64,000 bases of DNA. It comes from Pachypanchax playfairii (lineage: Eukaryota; Chordata; Actinopteri; Cyprinodontiformes; Aplocheilidae). Made by a program: the position numbers and the translations under genes. Location: positions 386,128 through 450,127 of the forward strand of contig SSNP01000256.1 in the NCBI GenBank assembly GCA_006937955.1, given 5' to 3'. The notes below the pieces were generated by a model, which was not told the DNA's origin, did no database searches, and saw only the letters and a program-made list of their open reading frames with translations. Position 1 is the stretch's first letter. The number at the start of each line of letters is the position of its first letter. This document shows positions 1 through 11,100 of this stretch, piece after piece.

Positions 1-217
1 GCCCCCCCCCCCCCCCCCCCACACACAATGCTGCAGTGCTCCTCTGAGAGAAATGGTACTCTGTTCCGCACCCTGCAGGTGCTGACTGCTCTGAGATTTT
101 ATGAAAACAGGGCAGAAATGAGAAGTTGCATTGAGTTTGTCTATGACAATGAACATATAATAAATGTAAAAAACAGTAAACAAATAACAGTTTAACATGT
201 GATTTCATTAATAAACA
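1..217. other. window edge, poly-C run then unassigned sequence
   Basis: The window opens with a run of about 19 C followed by a short CA stretch. I see no exon, RNA gene or repeat that I can name in the remaining 190 bases. If baiap2l1 is intact, this belongs to one of its upstream introns. Confidence 0.4.
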
Positions 218-221
218 TTAA

Positions 222-1304
222 AGGGACTGTATCATGCTGTTTTACAGTTTTCAACGTCTGGGATCAGCACTTATATGATAAAACCTTACTGTTTGAGTTA
301 TATTCACTTCATTTGTCCTGAAATATAACTTATATTCTCGAGTTATTCTGTGACCAGGAAGTAAAACGCTCGATTTACCTAAAACCCCGCCTCCCAACTG
401 TGAGTGCGATTGGGCTGTTTAGAAACACTAAACAAACTCCTGTAACTCTCACAGCCAAATGCGCATTTTCGACGAGACATTTTTAAAATGAAATACAATG
501 AAATTGAGGTTCTAATTTGTCAGAGGATGCTCGGTGGTGGAGGGAAGCACGGTCCACTCGCGACTGGATGCGAGCCGACCCGGGAGATGACACCAAAAGT
601 GAACCGAGCCGCACCATGTTCTGTCGGTGGAAAAGCGGCACAAGACTGGGATCGGAAGGGTGAGGTGAGACCGCGACCGTACTCGCTTACTGCGAGACCA
701 GCAGCCGAGAGCGGGGCGGAATGAGAGAGGGATCGACCTGCAGCACGGAGGCTAACAGGAGCTCGTGGCAAATGGGACGTATGACTGAGAGCTGTCAGGG
801 TGAGTGACTGTGTCTTTTATCCGGTGGTGGGACGGGCTGCGGTGACGTGGAGCTCAGCTGTTAAGCTGGAGTCATACTGACGTGATTAGCAGGGTCGAGT
901 TGATAAGTCTTTATTAGCAGCTCATGCTAATAAAGAGCAGCAGGTGGTTGAAGTGTGGGAACTCTGCAGGTTAGACATCTGCCGTGATGAGCTCCTGACA
1001 AATTGTTTCGGACTCTCGCAGCTCACCTCGTACCGGAGAAAAAAGGGGGAGGTTTTTTTTTTATTACAGGGGCAGCAGGGATTGGTCAGGAACTTCCTGA
1101 TGTGACACCGTGACGTAACAGGGTTCAAATTCAGCCGTTTTACATGAGCGAGTAAAGCAGCTGCTCAGAGTGCAGGATTCAGGAGGATTACTCAGGAATG
1201 CACAAATTAAGCCAAAAACCGCTCTGGATGTCTTTTAAATAAAGAAATAGCATCACAACATGGTTAAAAGCTCCAAAAAGTAGATTTTTCATGATACAGG
1301 ACCT
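222..1304. mobile_element. non-autonomous TTAA-target DNA element, 1083 bp
   Basis: The left end reads AGGGACTGTATCATG and the right end, on the opposite strand, AGGTCCTGTATCATG: 13 of 15 bases match as terminal inverted repeats. TTAA lies directly outside both ends (218-221 and 1305-1308), as expected of piggyBac- or Kolobok-type insertion. The inside is GC-rich in its first half and has no long reading frame, so it cannot encode its own transposase. Superfamily between piggyBac and Kolobok is undecided. Confidence 0.75.
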
Positions 1305-1889
1305 TTAATATTAAATAATCGTCAAAAGTCTGTTTGAAACGAACTGCATCAACATTTGGATTAATAATATCCCAATATGGGCTGTTTTATAACTCCACCT
1401 CTTGGTCAGTATTGCACCTGCCCATCAGTAGTTAATTTGACCAAGCAAGATGGGCTCCTCCATGGTCCGTGTTAGGGTTTCTGTCAGGATATTTTAATAC
1501 CCCTAAGTTAAATAACTATCAAAAAGACCATCAGTCAGACACAGAGGAATGGTGAACGCCCCAACCAAGGTGTTGAGAGGATTCTGATGTGTTCACTTTT
1601 GCATTGCCTTTTTATTCACAAAGACACCTCCCATCTGGATGGGGCAAGGAAGGGAAACAAGTGTGGGTCAGATAATGAAGTCAGAGTAAAGTAAACGAAC
1701 ACATAATTGGATGGACAACAGTCACAGGTCGTAAACCAACTGGTTTCCAAGATAAACACAAAAGTGTTGATTCAGGCCAGATCACTTTCAGTTCACTTAC
1801 TCCTGCAGCATGACCTGTGACCTTTTACTAACATCGTAAAACCTTAAAATCTCCAACAGTTTCTTTACGTTACACATGTTAATACCAAA
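1305..1889. other. unassigned intronic sequence
   Basis: AT-rich sequence between two transposons. I found no exon, RNA gene or named repeat here. By position it should be an intron of baiap2l1. Confidence 0.4.
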
Positions 1890-1897
1890 ATGTAGAC

Positions 1898-2123
1898 CAG
1901 GCATCTCCAACCCTGGTCCTCGAGAGCTACTGTCCAGGAGGTTTTAGATGTGTCCCTGCTCCAACACAGCTGAATCAAATGAATGACTCATTAGCAGGCC
2001 TTTGCTAAACTTGATGACTTGCTGAGGAGGTATTTCAGTTAATTGATTCAGCTGTGTTGGAGCAGGGACACATCTAAAACCTCCTGGACAGTAGCTCTCG
2101 AGGACCAGGGTTGGAGATGCCTG
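1898..2123. mobile_element. 226-bp foldback MITE of hAT type
   Basis: The two halves are long inverted copies of each other: about 85 bases from CAGGCATCTCCAACCCTGG match the reverse complement of the right end, leaving a short unpaired middle near 1980-2035. The 8-bp sequence ATGTAGAC stands directly outside both ends (1890-1897 and 2124-2131). An 8-bp target duplication and CAG...CTG ends are typical of hAT elements. No coding capacity. Confidence 0.88.
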
Positions 2124-2131
2124 ATGTAGAC

Positions 2132-3083
2132 TTTACAAAAATCGATTCAAGACATTAAATATTTTCACTGGTCTGAATTTTCCTTAAATCAATTTATTTT
2201 AAAATGTATTTTTTATACATTTCAAGACCCCACAGATAACCTGTAAAAAAATAGCTGACGCTACCTTTCCTTTATAACAGTTCTTAATATGAATCATATA
2301 AACTCAAATATATTTTACTGTAGGAATTGTTTTGTATTTTAAACAAACCTTTCCATAGTACAAAATTTTGGAACAAAAGTGGAGACACTTTCAAAATCCC
2401 TGTCTTTATTGTCACCATTGTCAAGATCCATAGTAATCTGCAACGGAATAAAAAAATATTGGACAGGTAAAGAAAAATGTACAGACAAAAAGGCAGGCCC
2501 ACATGTCTGGGTCATGGTGTGTGTTCTCTCTCCTAGCACACCAAGGAAGGTTTGAAGGCAGCATTCTGGGTCATCTCCTCTCTTCGCAAGCATCTTCCTG
2601 CTCCCGTGCATCAGACAGCCACGTTGAGCCTGGTTCCTCTGCTGATGGCATCGCAGTGTAGATGACTGGTTGTCTTTGGAGACCCTCTTCCTCCTGCCAA
2701 GACAAAATGTGAAAATGGAGACTGGTTAATTAAAGTCCAGTTTAAAAATAGAAACAACAAATCAAATAAAGCTGCCTTTAATCATCCATTATTGTCCAAG
2801 GAAAGTTAAATTCGGCTATGACAGGTAATAAATTTAAATTCAATTTGAATTAAATTCAATTTAAATTGACATGAGGAAAATATAAGAAAAAGAATTAGAA
2901 ATGCTATATGTACATATTGGATAAAATCAAACTAAAGAACTGTGCAGTTAAAAGTAGAAATGAGCAACTAAGCAGAATTGAAAAAAAAAGTATTTAAAAA
3001 AAAAATGTAATGTAAAAATGTATTTAGCCTGTGTAATATGGCTTTGTAGTTTGCAAGAGCTATTTTTTGATTCTGTGCATACT
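2132..3083. other. unassigned AT-rich intronic sequence
   Basis: Mostly AT-rich. A short open stretch on the - strand (2699 down to about 2580) follows an acceptor-like CAG, but nothing supports it as an exon. No other feature is recognised. Confidence 0.35.
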
Positions 3084-3549
3084 TTAAAGTGCAACTAACC
3101 CCCAAATCAACTTTTTTTTGCTGATAAACTGTCTAAACGGGTGTCTAGTAGTTTTAACTACATGTCCCAGTCATTATTTTGATATTTTAGTGCATATTTG
3201 TTAAAATCTTAACTTTAAGCCAAAAAACGTCTGTGTGGCTCCCTCCTAAGGTTAAACAGTGTACTGCATTCGAATTTCGAATCCAATTTGCTGATTGGCT
3301 CTGAGGTGATGAAGAATGTGTGACGTGGCAGCTCTGCCGCTGCCGAGTATAAAAACGGCTCAGCCGTAGACACGCCTCTTATCGAGCTGGAGTTTGAATA
3401 GAGAGCACTGCGAACGTCTTCGATTTTCAGGTTAGCGATTTGATAGCACAGCATTTAGCGTTATTAACTTAGATTTTAGTTCCAATATTTAGTGTAGAAA
3501 ATTATATGCCGGAGTTTGCAGACAACATTTTACCCGCGATTCCTTCACC

Positions 3550-3674
3550 AACTGGCTGGAGCATGAACGTGGCTTTGTGAAGAAGCTGGTTCTGAAGAGG
3601 GAGACTGTCCGTTGCTCTTACGGCAGAGCTAAAGGACACCGACACTGCTGCCCCGCCAACAAGAGGACACCAGT
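3550..3674 (+). pseudogene. possible coding remnant inside the TTAA element
   Basis: One frame is open for about 40 codons and has a basic, Cys/His-containing end (KGHRHCCPANKRTPV then stop), followed by GGTGAGTG. Nothing I recognise matches it. It may be chance or a scrap of the element's own gene. Confidence 0.2.
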
Positions 3675-4559
3675 CTGAGGTGAGTGAGCAAAATAAGGAG
3701 CTAAAAACAGCTAAGAATTACGTTTTACTAAGGTTGATACAGCAGTGATAATAGCAGTGTTTGTGGTTTATACCTGCAGTGTGAGACACTCGTATATTAC
3801 CTTGTTCTGTCAGCTTTGAATAGTATCTAGTATTTCAGTCATGCAAATGCTAAATTACAATATGAACGAGTCTGGGCGTTATGACACTGAGCTACAAAGG
3901 TACAGGCCTGGTATCTCCACTATCCACTTTGTGTTGATATTTTATACCGGGGTGCTGGTTTCAGGCCCGGAGTGGCTAATCGGGAGGACCGGGACAATTC
4001 CTGGTGGTCCGGTGATCGCTCCCTCCCTCCCTTTTTCTTTTCTTTTTTGCGGGCCGGTGTTTAGTCATGTTTCTGTGTTGATCACGTAACCTACGCTGCT
4101 ACCTGGTCCTGGGCCGTCTCCACTGTCGGCTCTGTTTTTTTTTTTTTTTCAGTCGCACCTGACGTAACACGTCAGTGCGCTCGTCCAGCTGTGTTTACAG
4201 ACGTAGAGTAGAAAGGTGGTGTGGAGAAGGCTGGATTTATAGAGAAAAGTTCTGGAAACGCAGCTAAATGTGCAAAAAATTGGCAGCTTTTCCATTTAAA
4301 CAATTCCACACCTCTTAAAAGACAGAGGTTTGATGTGTCAGACCACAGCTTCCTTCTGGAAGGAAGTACAAGCTATGTGGACTGTTTAAGGTAAACAACA
4401 AATTATCTATAAAACAATTATGTAATTTTATGTATGGTGTTCTGTTATTAAACTATCATACTATTATTTTGTGTTTAGAATGACTACATTTTGTCTTTTA
4501 TTTTATTAACCCTGCAGAAAAAATAAATCCTTTATGAGGACCAACTGTTGGGGCTTTTT

Positions 4560-4649
4560 CGCTCATGTCCTGTAACTTGTAACATGACTTGTAAGTCGCT
4601 TTGGATAAAAGCGTCTGCTAAATGACAGTAGTAGTAGTAGTAGTAGTAG
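4560..4649 (+). repeat. SINE/LINE 3' tail with TAG microsatellite
   Basis: The stretch with TAAGTCGCTTTGGATAAAAG followed by CGTCTGCTAAATGAC is the 3' tail shared by many fish SINEs and their L2-type partner LINEs (family knowledge). It ends in a (TAG)n run at about 4628-4649, consistent with a retroposed 3' end. Confidence 0.7.
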
Positions 4650-6187
4650 TCCTGTCTGCACTCGTCACTGCATTGTCGAAACAGTGACAGTAGGCACAAT
4701 CCTTCAAGTGAAGCAGCAATGCCCACACAGAGTTGTTCAACCAGTGGTCCAGCCAGCCCATGGTGAACAGCATCCCAGCTGGAAATCTTCAGCTGTGTGC
4801 AGCTGTTCTTTTCACCGGGTCATCTTTTAGTCAGATTTCAAAGGTAGAAGCAATAAAAATGTTTGTTTTGTTTTTTGAATATCTGACACATGACAGCATC
4901 TTATCAATTTTTTTTTTTTTTGCATTTTCAGGACTGAATATCATGCATTCAGTAAGCTGACGTGCAACTGGAACAACTGGGAGGAAGTGAAACAGCCAAA
5001 TTCAAGATTTTTCTGAGAGAAGCCAGTCCTGACTGCAGACTTTACCTGTCCAGGGGAAGATAGAAGGAAATATATGTTCTATCATATGTAAACCTCTGCT
5101 TGATATGTCAATACAGGATGTTATAACCATGGACTGACCAAGGTTTCTCCAGTACTAGCTGATTATATTGTCATAAAAAAATGTTTAGTGTGGGGCTGCA
5201 TGTGTGTACTGTTGAATCTGACATGTTAAATGTTGCCTCACGCATAAAAACTCACACAGTTTTCAGAATTATTAAGAATTACGTACATTTTTTGGGACTG
5301 TCCAAGCTGTCCCTAGAGAACAGTGTGAGGAAATTCTCTCATTATGTATAACCAGAGTCAAATTGCCTCTTTTTTTTTTTTTTATTTTTTTTTTTACTGT
5401 CACAGCTTACCATGATAATTATAAGGTGGGTTCAAAATCTGCATGATGTAATAACCACTGGTATAGACTACACAAGGTTTCAGAGCTACTGCTACTTGGC
5501 TAATAGAAGACATCCTGTGGGTCATATGGGACTTGAATGTGTTTTTTGTGGTATTTATCAATAAACTAATGATTTTAATCTTCACACTCCCAAAACATTT
5601 ATTTACTATTTTGATCAGTGAGCTTAGTAGAACAGAAATATTTTGTTTTCGGCTCAATATGTATTGATGAATTGTGGAACCAGTGCCTGATGACATCTCT
5701 AATACTTTTTGCAGTTGCTGACAAAACCTGAAGAAACCGATCTGACAAATGAAATATTTTTCTGAAATATACAATTTATATAATATACCTTCAGTAAATG
5801 GCAGTAAATTCATTTTTGTATTGAAAAATTTTGGGATGAAAACATAATTCCAGTCTGCTAAGATGCAGGAGCCCCCCCCAACCTGCTCACACCTGTGCCA
5901 GACCTGTAACAATGGGGACAGTTTCATGTCACAGTCTCACTACATTGGAAGATGGAAAATATGGCCAGCACATAATTGATGATTGTGCGAAACTGATGTG
6001 TTATGAATATAAATGCTTATACTGTTTTATCAATAAATCCTGTGTTTATTTTTGTAAATACATATGTGTACCTTGGGGGTCTCTCGACAGCACACGTTTT
6101 CCAGAGGGGACAATGAGACACAATGCCCACCTGTTCATACAGAGTTTAACAAAATTATATATATGATACAATTTGGTCAGTAGAGGG

Positions 6188-6189
<2 letters not shown>

Positions 6190-6226
<37 letters not shown>

Positions 6227-6271
6227 TATACTGTATATATATATATATATATATACACACACATATATATA

Positions 6272-6303
<32 letters not shown>

Positions 6304-6386
6304 CACACACACATATACTGTGTATATATATATATATGTGTATGTATATATATATATATACATACACACATATATATATATATAAA
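6190..6386. repeat. AT/CA compound microsatellite
   Basis: Long runs of TA alternate with short CACACA or GTGTGT blocks for nearly 200 bases. Reading frames through it are artefacts (Tyr/Ile/His repeats). Confidence 0.95.
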
Positions 6387-6390
6387 CATA

Positions 6391-6485
6391 TTGCTGATGG
6401 GTCTCTTAGATAAGAGCAAATACTGAAAAACGTGTAATATATATATTTTTCAGTATTTCCTCTTATATCAGAGACCCATCAGCAA
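6391..6485. repeat. 95-bp hairpin-forming inverted repeat
   Basis: TTGCTGATGGGTCTCTTAGA at the left pairs with the reverse complement of the right end; arms of about 40 bases with a few mismatches enclose an AT-rich loop near 6431-6446. It abuts the AT microsatellite. It may be a small foldback element or palindromic scar. Confidence 0.75.
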
Positions 6486-6521
6486 TCATGCTAACGCCAT
6501 TTACCACTCTGAAACTCGGAA

Positions 6522-6812
6522 GAGAGATCCTTTGAGGTGGAAGATTTTTCTCTACCTCCCTCCCCTGAGATGGAGGTTCTGGAGGAGGGTTCGGTGGCAG
6601 ACGCTAGCGGCCCTGAGCCGTATCGCTTCGAGCCGCGAGCTCCAGCGAGGGTTCGGTGGCAGCCTCCGCAGCACCGTATGGGGCCTCGCTGGAGCTCGCG
6701 GCTCGAAGCGATACGGCTCAGGGCCGCTAGCGTCCGCCACCGAACCCTCCTCCAGAACCTCCATCTCAGGGGAGGGAGGTGGAGAAAAATCTTCCACCTC
6801 AAAGGATCTCTC
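6522..6812. repeat. CpG-rich inverted repeat with ~125-bp arms
   Basis: The left arm (about 6522-6649) and right arm (about 6682-6812) are nearly perfect reverse complements, including GCCGTATCGCTTCGAGCCGC and its partner, around a loop of roughly 32 bases that repeats TTCGGTGGCAGCCTC. Both arms carry the same coding motif (PEPYRFEP), so a first exon was duplicated head to head. A decayed relative lies at 8440-8600. Confidence 0.85.
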
Positions 6813-7027
6813 TGTTGCAAAACTTGACTCGCTATCGCTTGCCATTATGCACTTTAGCTGTCAGTGTCAGCGCCAAAGCCAACTGTCAATCACAGCCCAA
6901 ACCCCGCCCACTAGCCCCCTCCCGCTCGTGCCCCTCAGTCCTCCCGGCACGCCCATTTCAGCGCCAGATTTGAAATCTCCCTGAAGCGGAAGTAAGTCTC
7001 TGGCAGGGGGGGTTAGTTGTTCTTTAA

Positions 7028-8007
7028 GTATGTTTAATAATGCCCACAGTGCCGTTAAATGCATGCACTAAGAATTGAAACTATAATAATTTAAACTTAG
7101 AGTAGGAATACAAACTATTACTGTCCTAAAATAATTACATTTAAGTGGGGGCATGCATATTTACTAAAAAGTCAAGAATTTTCAGCATATCAAAAAAGTT
7201 TATCTGTTAAAACGGAGACACTGTCCATCAAATGATATGCCAGGTAATAGCCCTCACCTGCTGCGATGACTCTGCAGGACAATCATCTAAAACACACACA
7301 CAGCATACTGATCAGCAAATCTTAATCCATATATATTTACATAGTTTCAATTTTGGTGTAGCATATGAGTCACTACTATAGGCTTCCATTAGCATTAGCT
7401 TACCTTCACAAGTGGCCGTCTCTAACACTTTTATCAGCTTCAGGCCGTCTCTGTCTCTAATCAGACCGTGTTGCCGTGTCTCCAGCAGCCTTTTCTTGGT
7501 GTCTGTGTTTAGAGTCTGGCGCTACCGTGTCCTCCATTGTTTTGACAAATCCGTGGCGGAGCTCTGTAACCTATTGGAATTGCTGCAGCTCCAGTACACA
7601 GTAGCACGGCGCCGATCTCAAATGCTTCTCTGTTCTTACGTTTTGTTTATTCCACATCCAAACGGTCGGGTCACTTGCTTCAAAATGAGAATACCAAAAT
7701 TATAAATGAGCTTGTTATCCGTTTTTCCCATTTTCGTTTCATGGACCAAAACAAAAATATGTTCCTTCTCCATTCGTTCCATTTGAAACAAACAAAAAAA
7801 AAAACTGCCTGACTGTACACGTAACTGAAAGGAGCCATACGATTGGCTGAAAGTGATCAGGCGTGGATGGATTATTATCTGTATTTTTATTCTAAATTGA
7901 GAATGTCAATACATATATCTGTTGATTTTAAGTGACTGAGCTAAGTTCTGATCAAGGTCTCAGGTGTGATTTTTCTTGACTCTATCTTCCTTGTTTTTTT
8001 GTTTCAG
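7028..8007. other. intronic sequence upstream of the baiap2l1 SH3 exon
   Basis: No exon recognised apart from the polypyrimidine tract and CAG that end at 8007. On the - strand an ATG near 7540 opens 26 codons and stops; I do not call it. A purine/CA-rich stretch near 7290 is unremarkable. Confidence 0.4.
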
Positions 8008-8070
8008 GAGGGGTTGGTTCCCTTCTTCGTACTGCCGTGCTCTCACCAATCCACTTGTGAATAACAACAG
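8008..8070 (+). CDS. baiap2l1: baiap2l1 exon, end of SH3 domain
   Basis: The acceptor is TTTGTTTCAG (ends 8007) and the donor GTAAGG starts at 8071. The exon begins with the third base of a codon and then reads RGWFPSSYCRALTNPLVNNN plus AG, which is completed to Ser by the first base of the next exon. Confidence 0.88.
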
Positions 8071-8095
8071 GTAAGGAGACTCCACATTCCTGCTG

Positions 8096-8145
<50 letters not shown>

Positions 8146-11100
8146 GCACGTTTCACTTTACATTCAGCTGTATTGTTGGCAGTGTTTCCTCTAGTTACTT
8201 ATTGAATTGGCAACCTTTTTAATCCTTTGAGAGACTTTCCTGCTGTTCAACTCCTGACTCTCATTGTCCTTGCAGTCCAAATCCATTTGCTTGCAACAGT
8301 CATTTAAAGTGCAACTCATTCCCTTGCCAAAGTATAACCCTCCTCACATTTTCTGTTTTAAAAATGTCTCAAAAGGAGGTGTTGCCTGGCAGACCAGTGA
8401 ACATGCAGAGAGGCTGTACTGTGATTGACTTGTTGCAGTGGCACAGAGGGAAGCAATTTGGAGGTTGAAGATTTCTCTCCACCTCCTTCACCACAGGGAA
8501 GACAGGAAAGGCAGAAAGGAGGCGAGCGGCCCTGTGCCGTATCGTTTGAGCCGATATAGCTTGTGAGCTGCACGGGGCAGTAAATGCTGGGCCTGCAGTA
8601 GCTTCACGACATTGAATGGGGCCCATCTCTGAGTCTACATTGTTCTTTGTCAAGCTTAAAGCTACATTTAGATTAGCTTGAGTAATATCGTGTGACTCTG
8701 CCTCAATAGGTACAGTTGCGGTCGCTGTTTCTCATTGTCTACAACAGAAAATGTGTGTTGCAGAGAGATACCCAAGGTATAAATCAGAAAATGATTGAGT
8801 AATGTGTAAATAACATTTTTTTAACATAATCACAACATGATAAACGCCGTAAAAACACTTGCTATTCCAACTCCAACTTGCTACGGAGGTGTGGCTGAGA
8901 CCAAGCTTCTTTTATACTCTACAGCATGAGAATACTGTCGTCACTAATACAGTTTTCATGTCAAAAATAAGGACTCAGGCAATAGTAATACCCAATTCAA
9001 ATTCAAGTGCAGTGTAACATTTTAATCTGCAGATGGTCCTCCACTAACAGTTTTTGGTAAAAAAATTAAGAGTTTTATTAAAATGTGCTAAAATATCAAA
9101 AATAATAACCAGACGTGTAGACAGTATTATACACTCATTTATACAGTTTATCAGAAAAAAGTTCATTTGGAGGCGAATTGCTTTGAGTGGAAAAATTAGA
9201 AGCAGCCAAATTGGACAAAGTCACATAAGCAGCAGCCAATCAATCGATCAATCACTTCTCCACTCTGAGCCGAACCTGTAACTTCTCCAAGGTGGCACCA
9301 ATTCTTCCAGTGAGATCCATCAGCGCAGCAAGTTTGTGGCTTAGCTCCAGAACCCCATCAGCCAGTTTGCGGTTCCATTCGAGATTCGCAGTCTGCTGTT
9401 TGCGGTACTGCTCTCGGACCGCATCCAGTTTGCGAACAAGATCTCCGAATCTTTTTGTCCAAGTGTTGCCAGATAAGGCCCATATGTTCCACAATTTGTC
9501 CATACTTCAGGTAACCGCCAGCGCCAATCAGCAGGTATCCCACGATCAGTAATCCAAATATGTACAGTGGGGCAAAAAAGTATTTAGTCAGCCACCAATT
9601 GTGTAAGTTCTCCCACTTAAAAAGATCAGAGAGGCCTGTAATTTTCATCATAGGTATACCTCAACTATGAGAGACAAAATGAGGAAAAAAAATCCAGAAA
9701 ATCACATTGTCTGATTTTTAAAGAATTTATTTGCAAATTATGGTGGAAAATAAGTATTTGGTCAATAACAAAAGTTAATCTCAATACTTTGTTATATAGC
9801 CTTTGTTGGCAATGACAGAGTTCAAACGTTTTCTGTAAGTCTTCACAAGGTTTTCACACACTGTTGCTGGTATTTTGGCCCATTCCTCCATGCAGATCTC
9901 CTCTAGAGCAGTGATGTTTTGGGGCTGACGCTGGGCAACACGGACTTTCAACTCCCTCCAGAGATTTTCTATGGGGTTGAGATCTGGAGACTGGCTAGGC
10001 CACTCCAGGACCTTGAAATGCTTCTTACGAAGCCACTCCTTCGTTGCCCAGGCGGTGTGTTTGGGATCATTGTCATGCTGAAAGACCCAGCCACGTCTCA
10101 TTTTCAATGCCCTTGCTGATGGAAGGAGGTTTTCACTCAAAATCTTACGATACATGGCCCCATTCATTCTTTCCTTTACACGGATCAGTCGTCCTGGTCC
10201 CCTTGCAGAAAAACAGCCCCAAAGCATGATGTTTCCACCCCCATGCTTTACAGTAGGTATGGTGTTCTTTGGATCCAACTCAGCATTCTTTCCCCTCCAA
10301 ACACGACAAGTTGAGTTTCTACCAAAAAGTTCTATTTTGGTTTCATCTGACCATATGATGTTCTCCCAATCCTCTTCTGGATCATCCAAATGCTCTCTAG
10401 CAAACCGCAGACGGGCCTGGACGTGTCCTGGCTTCAGCAGGGGGACACGTCTGGCACTGCAGGATTTGAGTCCCTGGCGGCGTAGTGTGTTACTGATGGT
10501 AGCCTTTGTTACTTTGGTCCCAGCTCTCTGCAGGTCATTCACTAGGTCCCTCCGTGTGGTTCTGGGATTTTTGCTCACCGTTCTTGTGATCATTTTGACC
10601 CCACGGGGTGAGATCTTGCGTGGAGCCCCAGATCGAGGGAGATTATCAGTGGTCTTGTATGTCTTCCATTTTCTAATAATTGCTCCCACAGTTGATTTCT
10701 TCACACCAAGCTGCTTACCTATTGCAGATTCAGTCTTACCAGCCTGGTGAAGGTCTACAATTTTGTTTCTGGTGTCCTTTGACAGCTCTTTGGTCTTGGC
10801 CATAGTGGAGTTTGGAGCGTGACCGTTTGAGGTTGTGGACAGGTGTCTTTTATACTGATAACGAGTTCACACAGGTGCCATTAATACAGGTAACGAGTGG
10901 AGGACCGAGGAGCCTCTTAAAGAAGTTACAGGTCTGTGAAAGCCAGAAATCTTACTTGTTTGTAGGTGACCAAATACTTATTTTCCACCATAATTTGCAA
11001 ATAAATTCTTTAAAAATCAGACAATGTGATTTTCTGGATTTTTTTTCCTCATTTTGTCTCTCATAGTTGAGGTATACCTATGATGAAAATTACAGGCCTC

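Larger units (their letters stand above)
3088..7023 (-). mobile_element. 3.9-kb TTAA-target DNA transposon with rearranged interior
   Basis: Left end AGTGCAACTAACCCCC pairs with right end AGAACAACTAACCCCC read on the opposite strand, and TTAA flanks both (3084-3087, 7024-7027). On the - strand a start codon at 6845 opens a frame beginning MASDSESSF and running through an acidic Pro/Ser-rich stretch to GPEPYRFEP; that last motif recalls N-terminal parts of transposon-borne fish proteins with a P2X7-type cysteine-rich tail (family memory, not verified). The frame then runs into an inverted copy of itself. A second possible coding scrap is at about 3550-3674 (+). Later arrivals inside it include a SINE tail, an AT microsatellite and a hairpin. 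No transposase is recognisable. Confidence 0.65.

Noticed and set aside
2580..2699. Possible last exon on the - strand after CTTGGCAG, open for 40 codons to a stop
   Set aside because: The length is within chance, no partner exon or known C-terminus was found, and it would lie antisense in baiap2l1.
5400..5927. 175-codon frame on the - strand
   Set aside because: AT-rich, no recognisable domain, inside the decayed TTAA element; composition unlike a gene.
6046..6419. Long Tyr/Ile/Thr/His reading frames on both strands
   Set aside because: They are translations of the AT/CA microsatellite.
7400..7640. ATG-led 26-codon frame on the - strand with GC-rich flank, considered as a first exon
   Set aside because: It stops early, has no good donor at the right place, and no partner exon.
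9919..10750. Large antisense frames in all DD34E Tc1 copies (e.g. 198 codons starting MAPFILSFTR)
   Set aside because: They are shadows of the transposase gene on the other strand, repeated in each copy.
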